Shown: piece by piece, positions 12,471-22,820 of the stretch
How the letters are laid out: the number at the start of each line of letters is the position of its first letter
How positions within the stretch are numbered: position 1 is the first letter of the stretch
Assembly (NCBI GenBank): GCA_018287875.1
Contig: JAGVVL010000002.1
Coordinates: forward strand, 2,356,001-2,420,000
Length of the DNA stretch: 64,000 nt
Source: Nigrospora sphaerica
Lineage: Eukaryota > Ascomycota > Sordariomycetes > Amphisphaeriales > Apiosporaceae
Direction of reading: 5' to 3'
Position numbers and translations under genes: made by a program
Notes under the pieces: generated by a model
Told to the model about the DNA's origin: nothing
Database searches by the model: none
What the model saw: only the letters and a program-made list of their open reading frames with translations

Positions 12471-14150
12471 CCCCAAAGTCAATGGTTGCTAGAGGTTTCC
12501 GTATGCACGGCACGCAGCCTTGGCATATGTTGTTCGTCGAGGCCGCTCTGTACAGTTAGGTAGAAACGCCGCAGCGCTGCATAAAAATTCCGTTGCCACA
12601 CGCAGAATCACCGTTACGGCGGACGCGCGATGACAACGCCGTCGTGTGCAGCTGGTTTATCGGCACGCCGCCTCCCATCGTTGCTCCTGGCCTGTTGGGA
12701 AACCTTGTACAGAAGCCGTCTTGTTTCAGCCCGTCGTCATCGCTAAGCCGCATGCTGGGTCGAGGGTGGCGGGGAGCTTCGTTCTTTGCATGGCGGTCGG
12801 CCGGCCGGACGAGACAGATGTCGCAGTTTTCGGCACGCTCGTCTGCTAAGGGCGCCGCCGGTCCTGACCGTGGCAACAAAGTCTGCGTTATTTTCTCATA
12901 CCAGCTCGGCGCGGCCGTTTGATCATTCGTGCCTCGACGCAAGGGCGTACGACTCGCTCCCACCAAGGTTGCATCTCGTCGTGATAGGCCTTATGCGCCT
13001 GTGAATACTCCGCAGCGCGGGCGTGCCGTGGCTCCCCCCCACTTAAGAACAGAGGAAAGCAGAATCGCCGGTATACTACGTACTAGACGGCACACTATTG
13101 AGTACTGGGTCCCGGGGTCCCCTTGCAAGCTCATTTCAGCGTCCGCGCTCAAAGCCGTTGTTGGCTCGTGGGCTGTCAGAGCCTTCGGATGGGACTGGAA
13201 GGAGGTTCACGGACCCGGAGCCGGGGGCTGTGGCTAACTGGATTGACCATGCGTCGCAGCCGCTCCAAAATAGAGGTAGTTGTACATATGTGCAGCGCTT
13301 TGCGCCTGGGGCGCCCTGGAGATGGATGGACGGACGGGCGGGATGTGAGGAGGTGGGGATGGGCTGGTGGGAGCGCAAGCGTGGCCTATCGCGCGCAGAA
13401 AAATGCAGCCCGGCGGACGGTCATGTGAGTAAGGCGCAAGACATGGACGCCGGGCCCAGGTCAGTGTGATTGCCCCGGGGATGGCGCAGGCGATAAGTTG
13501 GCGGGTACGGATTGCGATGAACGCGATGGGACGCTTTGGGAAACTCGAAAGTCGCTGCAAGCGGAAGGGATTTCCAGGGTTGTCCGTTGCGCCCATGGAG
13601 GGCACGGCGGCAGCCGTAGACCGACTCTTTCACCAAGAGGCCTCTGATTCGCCAATGCGTGGCGCAGCTACCCAGCAACCCAGCCATTCGGTAGGGACCC
13701 GGCCGCTTCAGCTGCCAGGCCCCCCCAGGCAGGCGCAGGGGAACCAGGGGTTGGACGACTCCGGAGAACGGTATATCGAGAGACCCAATGGAGCTAGTTT
13801 GAGTCCGGTGGGCATGCGCTGGGATGGGACGGGAGCGTTTTGTGCCAGTGCCCGCCTACTGCGTACCAATGTTGAACAACGTTGGTTGGGCTGGGCTGGG
13901 CGGTGGCCAGGACCTGCCGAGTACCTGCAGGACTGTACTACTGTGCCTTGGGGAGGAGAGGGGGCGCGTGGGCGGCTTGAGGTTGATTGACCAGCACAAG
14001 AGGCGGGTAGGAGAGGGGGTAGTAGGTATGTATGTAGAGGGGTATAGGCACAGAGAGAACGAGAGCGACAGAGAGACAGAGAGACGGAAGGAAAGAGAGA
14101 TTGTGTGAGCATTGATGAATGGGGGCCGCTCTGCGCTGCATGCCGTCGCT

Positions 14151-14188
<38 letters not shown>

Positions 14189-15004
14189 GGCCCTGCCTCT
14201 CTCATTCCTCCCGCCATCTCATGCCAATTTTGAGGCCTATCTGCTGCTCCTCTCACAGAGACGGAACGAGCGAGCACACTGGAGGCGACTTGGACTTGCT
14301 CCCGACTGTCGTTCCGACCCAGAAGTTTCCGTCCTCCAATGCCGCACAGAGGTACACAATCCGAAGCGGCCACCATCACTGCCGCCGACCCATTATCCTT
14401 GTCGGCCAGGCAGCCACCCCCGGGGAGCAAGTGCCTAACAAAGCTTTCTTGCACCTCGACAAAATTTCCTTGCCGTCGCGCGTCACTGTGAGTTTGTCAT
14501 GGTTGAACAACATCGCTGCTGCGTGGCTGCCGGTAATTGACACCACAAAAGCGTTCTCGGGATACCTAACCCACCGGGGGTCCTGCGTGCCTCCAGATCC
14601 ATCTGCCCGTCTCAGCCTGCTTCCTATCCACCTGCCTCCTACCGAATACTACCTGCTTGACACGGCGCCATCTCGTTCCCTTACCGCATACGGGCTTCGT
14701 TCCAGTCTGCCCGACACTCGTCTTCTTGCTTGTTTCCCCCCTCCGCTTTTCGTCTGTCTCCTCAGCCACCTCATACGGACTAATTGTTGCCTCGTGACGG
14801 GGGGCAGAGTGTGCGTGTGCTGCGCGTGTGCGTTGTACCCTCGCCGAACCCACTCATGCCTAGTTGTACTCGGGCTACGACAGCAACGGCGCCTGCAGCA
14901 TCTTCGCTGTCCCCATTACCAAGAGTATTATTTGAGCCCGATCTTACCCTCCCGGCTGCTCCTCCTCAAGCAACTCCCGTGATCTGCTCATCCATGGCGA
15001 CAAG
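12471..15004. other. Intergenic region with long leader of the WD40 gene
   Basis: About 2.5 kb with no supported gene. It includes a GA-rich strand at 14049-14102 followed by an 18-unit CT microsatellite at 14152-14187. A 287-codon open frame at 14119-14982 begins with the translated CT repeat (SLSLSLSL) and ends 22 bp before the WD40 start; I read it as the pyrimidine-rich 5' leader rather than a gene. Open frames at 13466-13990 (plus) and 13708-14454 (minus) overlap each other and have no recognisable domain. Confidence 0.5.
14152..14187. repeat. (CT)n microsatellite
   Basis: About eighteen CT dinucleotides in a row, about 820 bp upstream of the WD40 gene start. A GA-rich tract 50-100 bp to its left (14049-14102) could pair with it in a single strand. 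Confidence 0.9.
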
Positions 15005-18000
15005 ATGTCCTCAGCAACCACGAATCGGCTCCGAGTGACGCCGTCGTCCTCGTCCTCGTCGCCATTTTCCCAGCGCCCTGGTCGCACCCCACTTCGCGGC
15101 CGAGACGCCTCACGTCTCTTGTTGAAGAGGGTCGTCGGCACCACCTGCGCCTCTCCGACCGGTTTCGACGCTGCCCAGAATTCGTTTGCCTACATCGCCG
15201 GAGGTGCCGTCGTGGTTACCGATGTCGACGGGCGGGCCTGCACACAGCGGTTTTTCAGAGCCCGGCCCACCACCGTACCGCTGCTCGCCTCGTCCGCTTA
15301 TTCGCCCTCCGCCCCCACTCCCGTCCCGAAGGCCAACGACAGCAGGAACAGAGCTCCTGTCCCACGAGACGCCGCCTACGGCACCGGCGATTGGTCCGAC
15401 TCCAAGACGACGTGGACCAGCCGTGAGCGCATCAAGGCCGCCACCTGCCTCGCTCTGAACCGCGATGGCAGGTTCCTGGCCGTGGGCGAGACGGGCTACG
15501 CCCCTCGTGTTCTCATTTTCAGTCTCGAAGACAGCTCGTCCGACACGCCCCTCGTGTCCATCAGCGAGCATACTTACGGCGTGAATGCCGTGGCTTGGTC
15601 GCCCGACACGAGGTTCTTGGCTTCGCTCGGAGCTGCCAACGATGGCTATTTGTATCTATGGCGCATCGACCCGCGGACCGGGGCGGCCAAACTGTTCCAG
15701 CAGAATAGATGCACATCCTTCGTCCGGGGCATGATTTGGATGGGGAACAATGTCATCACGCTGGGAGTGCGCCATGCGAAGGTCTGGAGGATCGAGGAAG
15801 GCGCGCCGAGTTCTCCCTTGAAGCAGCGATTCCAGGGAGATGCGGCCAGCTCCCCTTCCCAGCAACAGAAATCACTGCCGGGACGGAACATCCTCCTCGG
15901 TGGCCTCCTGGATGCCACCTTTACATGCGCAACTGCCGTCGATGACACTCGCGCCATCATCTGCTCGGAAGCAGGCGACGTCTGCCTCTTCGACGACACA
16001 GCGAAGCAGATGAAACTGACCAAAGTCCTCGATATTGGCTTCGTCACCACTTGCATTACGGTTAGGAATCAAGTGGTGTATGTGGGCAGCAAAACGGGCA
16101 CTTTTGCGACGCTAGACCTGGCTCGCCTGTTGGAATGCGACCCGGAGTGCATCCTCAAGGTGACGTCCTCGTCCACAGGCCTGTTGGCGCTGGGCTTCCT
16201 CAAGGACAACCTTGTGACGGTCGATGCTCAGCGCTCGGTCGATATATGGAATGCATCGTATGTTCCCGGCCGTCAAGAGACGATTGTAGGGCGCACGCAA
16301 CTTCCAGGCCACGAAGACGGGATTTTAGGCGTCAAGGTCCTATCACAACCGAACCCGGCCGGTGCGGCCTTTTACACCTGGTCGGGTAACGGCACCGTTG
16401 TCCTGTGGGACATGCACGGCCAGGCAAAAGATACCTTCAGAGTGACCGTGGACGAGGCTCAGCTGGATAACGAGAGCCAACCGACGAACCAGCTGTCTGT
16501 CGTACAGGCCACGCCGGGAGGAGATTACTTCGTCACTGGCGACAGGCTGGGAGTGCTCAGGGTTATCGAACATGCGACGAAAGTTTGCGTATTTGCGACC
16601 AAGGCGCACACTTCCGATTGCCAGTCAATTGCGGCGTATGTCGACGGGGCCCGATTTCTCATTGCCTCGAGCGCCCGCGACCGCACGACCCAGCTCTTCC
16701 ACCGCACCTCCGGCGGCAGGTTCGAGTTGTTTCAGACCTTGGAATTTGCCGCCAAGGTTGTGCAGGTCATGATCCCATCTGCTGACAGGGTCATCACCTG
16801 CTCGCTAGATAGGTCACTCCAGATCCACGAATTGATCAGCAGAGACGGCGAGCCAGAGGTCATGGTGGCGGTCACAGCCCGGTCCCTTTCACTGAAGGCC
16901 TCGCCGAGCTCGGTGGCAGTCGACCCGAGCGGAAAATACATCTATGTCTCGCTGTTGGATAAAACGCTGTGCGTCTACAACAGCATGACCGGAAAGATCT
17001 CTAACACCTTCCGATGCATTGACGAAACTGGGTCCGAGCTGGTTGTGCTGGACTCGTTGGTGCACTGCCCAGCAACTGAGCAGGAACCGGCCACTCTTTT
17101 GGGTCTGTCCAACACGGATAAATCAATCAGGCTCTACGATGCCCACAACGGGAACTTCTTGGCTCGCGAATGGGGCCACACCGAGGCCATTAACGGAGTT
17201 GCACTTGTTCAGGAAGAGGACGGTGGGAGGAAGGTCGTCAGTGTCGGATCTGACGGGGCTATCATGATGTTCTCCCTGGACCTAGGGGAGCAAATGGTGG
17301 GATCGATCAGTCGTGACTCGTCGCCCATGAGGGAGGCATGCACATCGGCCCGTCCCCCATTACGGCGCGTTCGCTCCAAGGCCGAGCTCGCTGAGTTCCA
17401 GCGGCCTTCTTCATCCTCACAGCGACCGTCGTCGTCGTCGCTCGCTGCAGGCAGGAATTCGCCACCGCGCGTCCTGGCCAAGCGACGCTCTCACAACAAT
17501 CTTGCTACCACACCGGCTAAAGCGGTGGTCGCTGGACGTCAGTCGAGTCCATCGTCCACAGTTGGTGATGGTGCACCTCAGCGGAGACCGTCATCCGGCA
17601 GCCCACCTTCTAGCCCTAAGGCGCGGGCGTTGGGGCGTCGGACATCTGTGTCGGAACGGCGGGTCTCAGGATCAGAACGGCGGATCCCTGGGTCAGAACG
17701 GCGGGCGTCAGTGTCGGGACGGCGAGCGTCAGTGTCGGGAACAACCACTGCCCCCATTAAGAGCCCGCCCAGCACCCGAACCTATGGATCCCTCAATTCG
17801 GCCACGGAACAGGCTACGCGAACGCTTCGAACTTTTCGAAGAAAACTGGCCACTTCGGATCCCATCAGCAGCGATGTTCTGGCCGAATTGGACCAAGAGC
17901 TCCGGCTCACGTCACTCGCTCTGGGCGATAGGGCCAAGCAGAGCAAATCGATGAATGACGTGACGCTAAACGGCATTCTTGACCAGTACTCGAACCGCCT

Positions 18001-18130
18001 GATCTCCATGCTGGACGAGAAGCTGCGGTTGAGTGGCCGCATAGTTGACAAGGCCGTCAGCGATGAAGACTCGGGTAAACGGCCGAACTCTTCGGGGACC
18101 AGCTCGTCATCGACCATAGAGTTGGTATGA
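15005..18130 (+). CDS. WD40-repeat protein, MABP1/WDR62-like
   Basis: Single 3126-bp exon, 1041 aa. The first three quarters consist of WD40 repeats forming probably two beta-propellers; examples are VNAVAWSPDTRFLASLG ending YLYLWRID, GAAFYTWSGNGTVVLWDMHG, SSVAVDPSGKYIYVS and INGVAL ending in GAIMMFSLD. The order of repeats and the long disordered Ser/Arg/Pro-rich tail resemble the MAPKBP1/WDR62 family of scaffolds, which bind JNK-pathway components in animals; the fungal role is not established. The tail carries a 7-residue tandem repeat (SERRVSG, SERRIPG and variants; 17650-17742). A short helical C terminus follows (LDQELRLTSLALGDRAKQ) and could be a dimerisation helix. WD40 assignment is certain; the subfamily is my judgement. 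Confidence 0.85.
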   Translation: MSSATTNRLRVTPSSSSSSPFSQRPGRTPLRGRDASRLLLKRVVGTTCASPTGFDAAQNSFAYIAGGAVVVTDVDGRACTQRFFRARPTTVPLLASSAYSPSAPTPVPKANDSRNRAPVPRDAAYGTGDWSDSKTTWTSRERIKAATCLALNRDGRFLAVGETGYAPRVLIFSLEDSSSDTPLVSISEHTYGVNAVAWSPDTRFLASLGAANDGYLYLWRIDPRTGAAKLFQQNRCTSFVRGMIWMGNNVITLGVRHAKVWRIEEGAPSSPLKQRFQGDAASSPSQQQKSLPGRNILLGGLLDATFTCATAVDDTRAIICSEAGDVCLFDDTAKQMKLTKVLDIGFVTTCITVRNQVVYVGSKTGTFATLDLARLLECDPECILKVTSSSTGLLALGFLKDNLVTVDAQRSVDIWNASYVPGRQETIVGRTQLPGHEDGILGVKVLSQPNPAGAAFYTWSGNGTVVLWDMHGQAKDTFRVTVDEAQLDNESQPTNQLSVVQATPGGDYFVTGDRLGVLRVIEHATKVCVFATKAHTSDCQSIAAYVDGARFLIASSARDRTTQLFHRTSGGRFELFQTLEFAAKVVQVMIPSADRVITCSLDRSLQIHELISRDGEPEVMVAVTARSLSLKASPSSVAVDPSGKYIYVSLLDKTLCVYNSMTGKISNTFRCIDETGSELVVLDSLVHCPATEQEPATLLGLSNTDKSIRLYDAHNGNFLAREWGHTEAINGVALVQEEDGGRKVVSVGSDGAIMMFSLDLGEQMVGSISRDSSPMREACTSARPPLRRVRSKAELAEFQRPSSSSQRPSSSSLAAGRNSPPRVLAKRRSHNNLATTPAKAVVAGRQSSPSSTVGDGAPQRRPSSGSPPSSPKARALGRRTSVSERRVSGSERRIPGSERRASVSGRRASVSGTTTAPIKSPPSTRTYGSLNSATEQATRTLRTFRRKLATSDPISSDVLAELDQELRLTSLALGDRAKQSKSMNDVTLNGILDQYSNRLISMLDEKLRLSGRIVDKAVSDEDSGKRPNSSGTSSSSTIELV
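17650..17742 (+). repeat. 21-bp in-frame tandem repeat in the WD40 gene
   Basis: Four to five imperfect 21-base units encoding SERRVSG-like heptapeptides rich in Arg and Ser, in the predicted disordered tail. The arrangement offers repeated basic/Ser sites of the RRxS type that basophilic kinases favour; phosphorylation is inference. Confidence 0.75.
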
Positions 18131-19674
18131 CGGCCGTCATTATTGTTCTGCGCAGCTCTACCTCAACAAAAGTTACTCATCTTTCCTTGATTTTTGGGGT
18201 GTGGGAGAAGCAACGGCGTCCTGGATGCTCTTGGGCCTCCTTTTCTTTTGTTGTTCCTGGCTGAAGCCGAACAAGATTCGGGGTAGACACGGGCTGGCGC
18301 TTGTGGTATGCGGGGTTCTTGGTTCTTATTAGGGGGGAAGAGAAGAAAATCCTTAACATGTTACCATGGAGAGGCCCGACTGAAGAAGAGGCCACACCCA
18401 AAAGAAGTGTCAATGTGACGGGAGGCGACAATATCGTCATGCGGGCATTCTTGCTGCTGCGAAGCTGCCTCGTACGGTTTTGTGCCTACATACAGTGCGT
18501 GCGGCTGTACGCTCACACCCTTGCTTGTATTCTTCTGGTAAGTAGAAACCGAGCTGTCTTTCCGACGGGTTTCAGACTCTAGCCGACGGCGAATGCGGGT
18601 GTCAGTGGCTAGCCATTGGGTTGTGCGAGGGCGGCTGTATCACTTGAGAGTGCACACTGGCTTTCCCTATAGAGGTACTTCAGAAGTAGGTACACAGTTA
18701 GTAAGCCAGGCCTGTACCATGTAATGACTCCATAACTACACGTACCCAGCGAGCCGGCACTGGCGATCCGTGCAGGGGAAGGATCTCTCTTACACACTGG
18801 AACGTGCGGCGCGGGGAAGAGAGTAGTAGCGCGGGAGGAGGAGGTTATGCAGGTAGGTAATTTCACAGGCCCTAATGTTGAGGGGGTGTGATATTGAGTT
18901 CCAACGAGTATAAAAGTGTTTGTAAACCCTTTGACGGGTGGTTGAGGTACGGGCGGAGGGAGTGTATATGTGCTAGAGCAGAAGAAGTAAGTAATCAGGG
19001 AACATGCATTGTACTTAAAGTAGGTACTCGCCTAAGTACTTTTACCTACTAGAAGTTTGTATGAACCGAATGGAGGATGGAGGGTGTGGAGGGACATACT
19101 TCCCATCTTGTTATTGGAAGGTGGGATCGGGCTGGCTTCCAGCTGGCTCACAGGGTGGGGCGACGGTTCATCCCTGTTCCTGCCTTGCCTTGCATCACGT
19201 CCCTCGCACGCCAGCCCGAGGGCCCATCCAAACCATCTATGCCCATCCCATCCATCCCATGCCCATCCATGCTCACGCCCATCCATGCCCCATTGCCAGT
19301 GCCCGCGGCCGCCGTCGACAGGCCGACGTGATTGATATCCATCGTATAACTCCGTGGTCGTTTCGCTTTCCCGCCCTCCCCCCATCACCTAGCACCCCCA
19401 TCGAATCCCGACTCCGGCATCCGACGTTGCCCTCCCCCGCGTTGCCGGCTGCTTGATTCAGCGGCCAATGCTTCAGCGCCGGCCGCAGCACCCCTAATAA
19501 GCCATGCCGCCGCGACGCGTACGACAGGTATATGCGTACGCTCGGGTCAGGTAGCAACCGCAACCGCAACCACAACCCTGCATGTGCCCGGTGCCCGTGT
19601 CTCTCTCCTGTCCCTCCGACGCTGGTAGGTTGGTAGGCCGGTAGGAGCTCAGTACACCCGCTGCCCTTTCCAAC
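18131..19674. other. Intergenic region (WD40 / RGP1)
   Basis: No gene supported. TAGGTA-type motifs occur near 18673-18693 and 19018-19050. A degenerate CCCATCCAT array lies at about 19223-19290. The right end is the leader of RGP1. Confidence 0.55.
19223..19290. repeat. Degenerate CCCATCCAT array
   Basis: Several imperfect copies of a CCCATCCATG-like unit about 400 bp upstream of the RGP1 start. Seen directly; no function proposed. Confidence 0.6.
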
Positions 19675-22194
19675 ATGTCGCCCGACGGTGCCAGCAACAT
19701 CCGCGTCTTCATTCGGTGGGACGATCAGACCGTCTTTGCCGGCGAGGAGATCAAGTGCAGCATCACTTTCAAGAACATCGCGAGGCCCCCCAGCCAGCAT
19801 CAGACCCCCACCGACCGCTCGAGACAGCCTTCGCCCTTGCTGGGCTCGCCTCGCAAGCCGACCAATGCCGCCAATGCCAACACTGGCCTCGCGCCGCCCA
19901 TCCCGGGCCGCGGACGCGGCCACCGGTCGACCCTCTCGTTGAACGTGCCGGCCAGCACCAGCGCGCGCACCACCCAATGGATTCCTGCGCAACCGCCGCC
20001 GCCGCCGCCACCGCCGCCCACCCGCCCCGGCCACACCCACCAGCGCTCCCTCTCCATCGTCTCGATGGGCTCCCCTGCCCCTGCGGACGACGTGGCCCAG
20101 AGCAACGGACACGGTCACGGCCCCGCCAATGGCAATGGCAATGGCAGTAACAGCGGCCACCGCCGGCCCGGCCGCGGCCACGGGCGCTCCACGAGCTTAC
20201 AGATATCGCCACTGGCCGGCGGCGCCTTGGCTGGCCCGCAATCGGCCGCATTGCCCCTGCGGCCCTTCGGGGGCACACAGGCCTCCCCTCTGTTCAACAA
20301 CACTCAGCCGCTCGCTCCCTCCCGGGGGGGCACCGCCCGCTCCTCCACCACGCCCAATACGCCCGTCGCGGGATCCCCATCGCCAAGGAAGGGACCGGGA
20401 CACATGCCCGACTTCAAGTTCCCCATGGTGAGCTCGCCACTATCCAGCAAGCCTCCCAACGGAGTAGACGACGACTATTTGGTGTCGCCCGTATCCCCTT
20501 CCGAGACCGTCGCTACGCTGCCTGTACGTAACAAAGACTCAATACCCACCATTGCAGAGCACGCAGTAGCACCCGCCGCCCGCATATTGTCCGCGACGAG
20601 CATAACAGGCGGCACGCCCAGGAGCAGTGGCGAGTTCTACTCTATGAGCAACAACTCGAGCGAAACGTTGGCCTCGGAATACGTGACACAACCCTTGCGC
20701 AACGGGATGCGCCCTCCTCACTTCCGACGCAGCTCCAACATGTCTATACTCGGGCAGGTGAAGGCACCCGAGGCTCTGATGATGGGCTATGCCCAGGTTC
20801 AGGGCTCCTTTTCCCTCGATGGCTCGCTGATCAATCTTGGTCCCTTCGAACAAGTGAAGCGAAAGGCTGTTCTCAGTGGCCAAGGCGGAGGCGTCATCGG
20901 GCTCGAATCGTCCCGGAGAGATAGCAGCCTGCTGAAGAGCTTCGGCTGGGGTTCATGGAGCAATTCCATAGGCGAGTTGCTGGGCGGGAGCGAGCTCAGC
21001 AGCATCAAAGAGATGCAAGGCGTGGCCACCAGTTCCAAATCGATACCGCTCCTATCGACACCGCAGTCTATCCTGTTCGTGGACCTTAAACTGGCCCCGG
21101 GAGAGAGCAAGACCTACGAGTACTCATTCCGGCTTCCCAAGGGACTCCCCCCATCACACAAGGGAAAAGCCATGAAGATATCCTACAGTCTGGTAATTGG
21201 AACCCAGAGGCCAGGCGGTGCCAAGGAGCAGCAAGTCCGCTCCGTCGACGTTCCTTTTCGGGTGCTGGGCAGCGTCAACAGCCATGGCGAAATCCTGGGC
21301 CACGATCTCATGTCGCCCTACATAATCCTCCGCGATATGGCCCAAGTACAGGCCCTCGATAAGACGGCCAATGGCTCGGAAAAGCAGAAGAAGGGGAAGC
21401 CCACACCATCGAATTCTACCTTAGATGGTTTTCTGAATTACGTGGATGAGCTCCTGGAGCGACCACGACATGGCATGGGCCTATTATCTCCCACCGCCGG
21501 GGGTCCCTCCTCGAGGCGACATTCCATGTTTGAAGATGCGGCGACGGCCAAAGAAGCAATAGACCTGGCCATCATGCGCTCCAATCTCGCGTCACACACC
21601 GGGCAAAGCACCAACCGTTTCGAGATTTCGCGCAATGGCCAACGCGTCGGTGTGGTCATGCTGGCTCGACCGGCATATCGGCTCGGCGAAGCTGTCTGTA
21701 TGGTCATTGATTTCACAGACGCGGATACTCCTTGTTACGCCGTGCATGCGGCTCTGGAGACGGCCGAACGGGTCGAGTCCACCTTTGCGCTGCGCAGCGA
21801 GGCCAGCGTACACCGGGTGACCCGAAAGGTCTACGGCAGCTCCAGCGAGGCCACCTTGTTTTCTAAGCGTATTGTCTTCAGTCCGACCATTCCCATCAAC
21901 GCCACGCCCGAATTCGTCACCAGTGGACTGAGTCTAGAATGGAAGATTCGGGTTGAGTTTGTCGTGCCCTCGTCGTCGGTCGATGACCCCGAGGGCGAAA
22001 GACGGGCGCAGGGGGGCCACCCCCTACTGGAGGAGATCTCAAAAGACGACCGCGGGGGCCTGGTCTTGGTGGCTGCCGAAAACCTGGAGTGTGAGAGCTT
22101 CGAGGTTGCCGTGCCACTCAAGGTTTACGGCGCCGTGGGCAACGGCCTAGAGAGGCTAGAGAGAGACGAGGCCGAGGAAGGCTTGGTGGTATAG
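19675..22194 (+). CDS. RGP1: Rgp1-family protein (Ypt6/Rab6 exchange-factor subunit)
   Basis: Single-exon gene, 839 aa. Rgp1 forms with Ric1 the guanine-nucleotide exchange factor for the Golgi GTPase Ypt6/Rab6, which acts in endosome-to-Golgi retrieval. The start (MSPDGASNIRVFIRWDDQTV) leads straight into an arrestin-like beta-sandwich strand pattern ending KCSITFKNIA, interrupted by a 300-residue low-complexity insertion rich in Pro, Ser and Asn-Gly. Conserved Rgp1 segments resume at SILFVDLKLAPGESKTYEYS, MKISYSLVIGTQRP and SVDVPFRVLGSVN, and finish at ISLEWKIRVEF-like sequence (SLEWKIRVEFV) near residue 760. Fungal members are long because of such insertions. The Ric1 partner is not in this window. 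Family call is confident. Confidence 0.88.
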   Translation: MSPDGASNIRVFIRWDDQTVFAGEEIKCSITFKNIARPPSQHQTPTDRSRQPSPLLGSPRKPTNAANANTGLAPPIPGRGRGHRSTLSLNVPASTSARTTQWIPAQPPPPPPPPPTRPGHTHQRSLSIVSMGSPAPADDVAQSNGHGHGPANGNGNGSNSGHRRPGRGHGRSTSLQISPLAGGALAGPQSAALPLRPFGGTQASPLFNNTQPLAPSRGGTARSSTTPNTPVAGSPSPRKGPGHMPDFKFPMVSSPLSSKPPNGVDDDYLVSPVSPSETVATLPVRNKDSIPTIAEHAVAPAARILSATSITGGTPRSSGEFYSMSNNSSETLASEYVTQPLRNGMRPPHFRRSSNMSILGQVKAPEALMMGYAQVQGSFSLDGSLINLGPFEQVKRKAVLSGQGGGVIGLESSRRDSSLLKSFGWGSWSNSIGELLGGSELSSIKEMQGVATSSKSIPLLSTPQSILFVDLKLAPGESKTYEYSFRLPKGLPPSHKGKAMKISYSLVIGTQRPGGAKEQQVRSVDVPFRVLGSVNSHGEILGHDLMSPYIILRDMAQVQALDKTANGSEKQKKGKPTPSNSTLDGFLNYVDELLERPRHGMGLLSPTAGGPSSRRHSMFEDAATAKEAIDLAIMRSNLASHTGQSTNRFEISRNGQRVGVVMLARPAYRLGEAVCMVIDFTDADTPCYAVHAALETAERVESTFALRSEASVHRVTRKVYGSSSEATLFSKRIVFSPTIPINATPEFVTSGLSLEWKIRVEFVVPSSSVDDPEGERRAQGGHPLLEEISKDDRGGLVLVAAENLECESFEVAVPLKVYGAVGNGLERLERDEAEEGLVV

Positions 22195-22820
22195 GTCTAC
22201 GCCGCTAACGACGAAACGGCTTTGAAAAACTGGCACGCTTCTATTATGTATGAATACCGACCTACCTACCCTCGAAAGACTCGGGAACGGGGCCCCAGGC
22301 TACGGGAGTTGGATAGATGGGGGGCACCGGACATGCTTCATGCTTTGCTTGGGAAACATGTACGTACACAACGCCAGTGGGGATGGCAAAGAGGGCCGTT
22401 TGCAACGGCCTTGTATGCATTGAGCACAGAGGGTCACAGCTTGTCGAGCAGAGTCTTGTCCTTGGTCTTGACTGGGCGAACAAGCAGGCTCGATTGCCTC
22501 ATGACCCGCTGCGGCGTAGAATGACAAACACCATGATACACCTTTACAAACTCCTACCATCTACTTTATCAACCCGCCAAGGCATTATGGACATGGGCAG
22601 TCGCATACGCCTTTCCCACTAGCCAACAGACTGCCCAAAACCAACATGCTCACAAGTTTTGCCTTCCTTCTTCCCGTAGCAGCCAAGTTGTCGTTGCAAC
22701 ATCCCACAACCGGCATTCGCAAGCTTTTGTTTTGGGGACTACCCGAACAAACCAGGTAATATGTATCATGGCTCGCACACGGCACCCATGGCTGCAAATT
22801 AATGCCCCTCGATCAGCCGC
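22195..22820. other. Convergent 3' intergenic region
   Basis: Separates the 3' ends of RGP1 and the minus-strand coiled-coil gene. Contains CCTACCTACC near 22260-22270. No gene supported. Confidence 0.6.

Noticed and set aside
14119..14982. A 287-codon plus-strand frame before the WD40 gene
   Set aside because: Begins with the translated CT microsatellite and is Ser/Leu/Pro-rich leader-type sequence; it has no domain and no conserved block.
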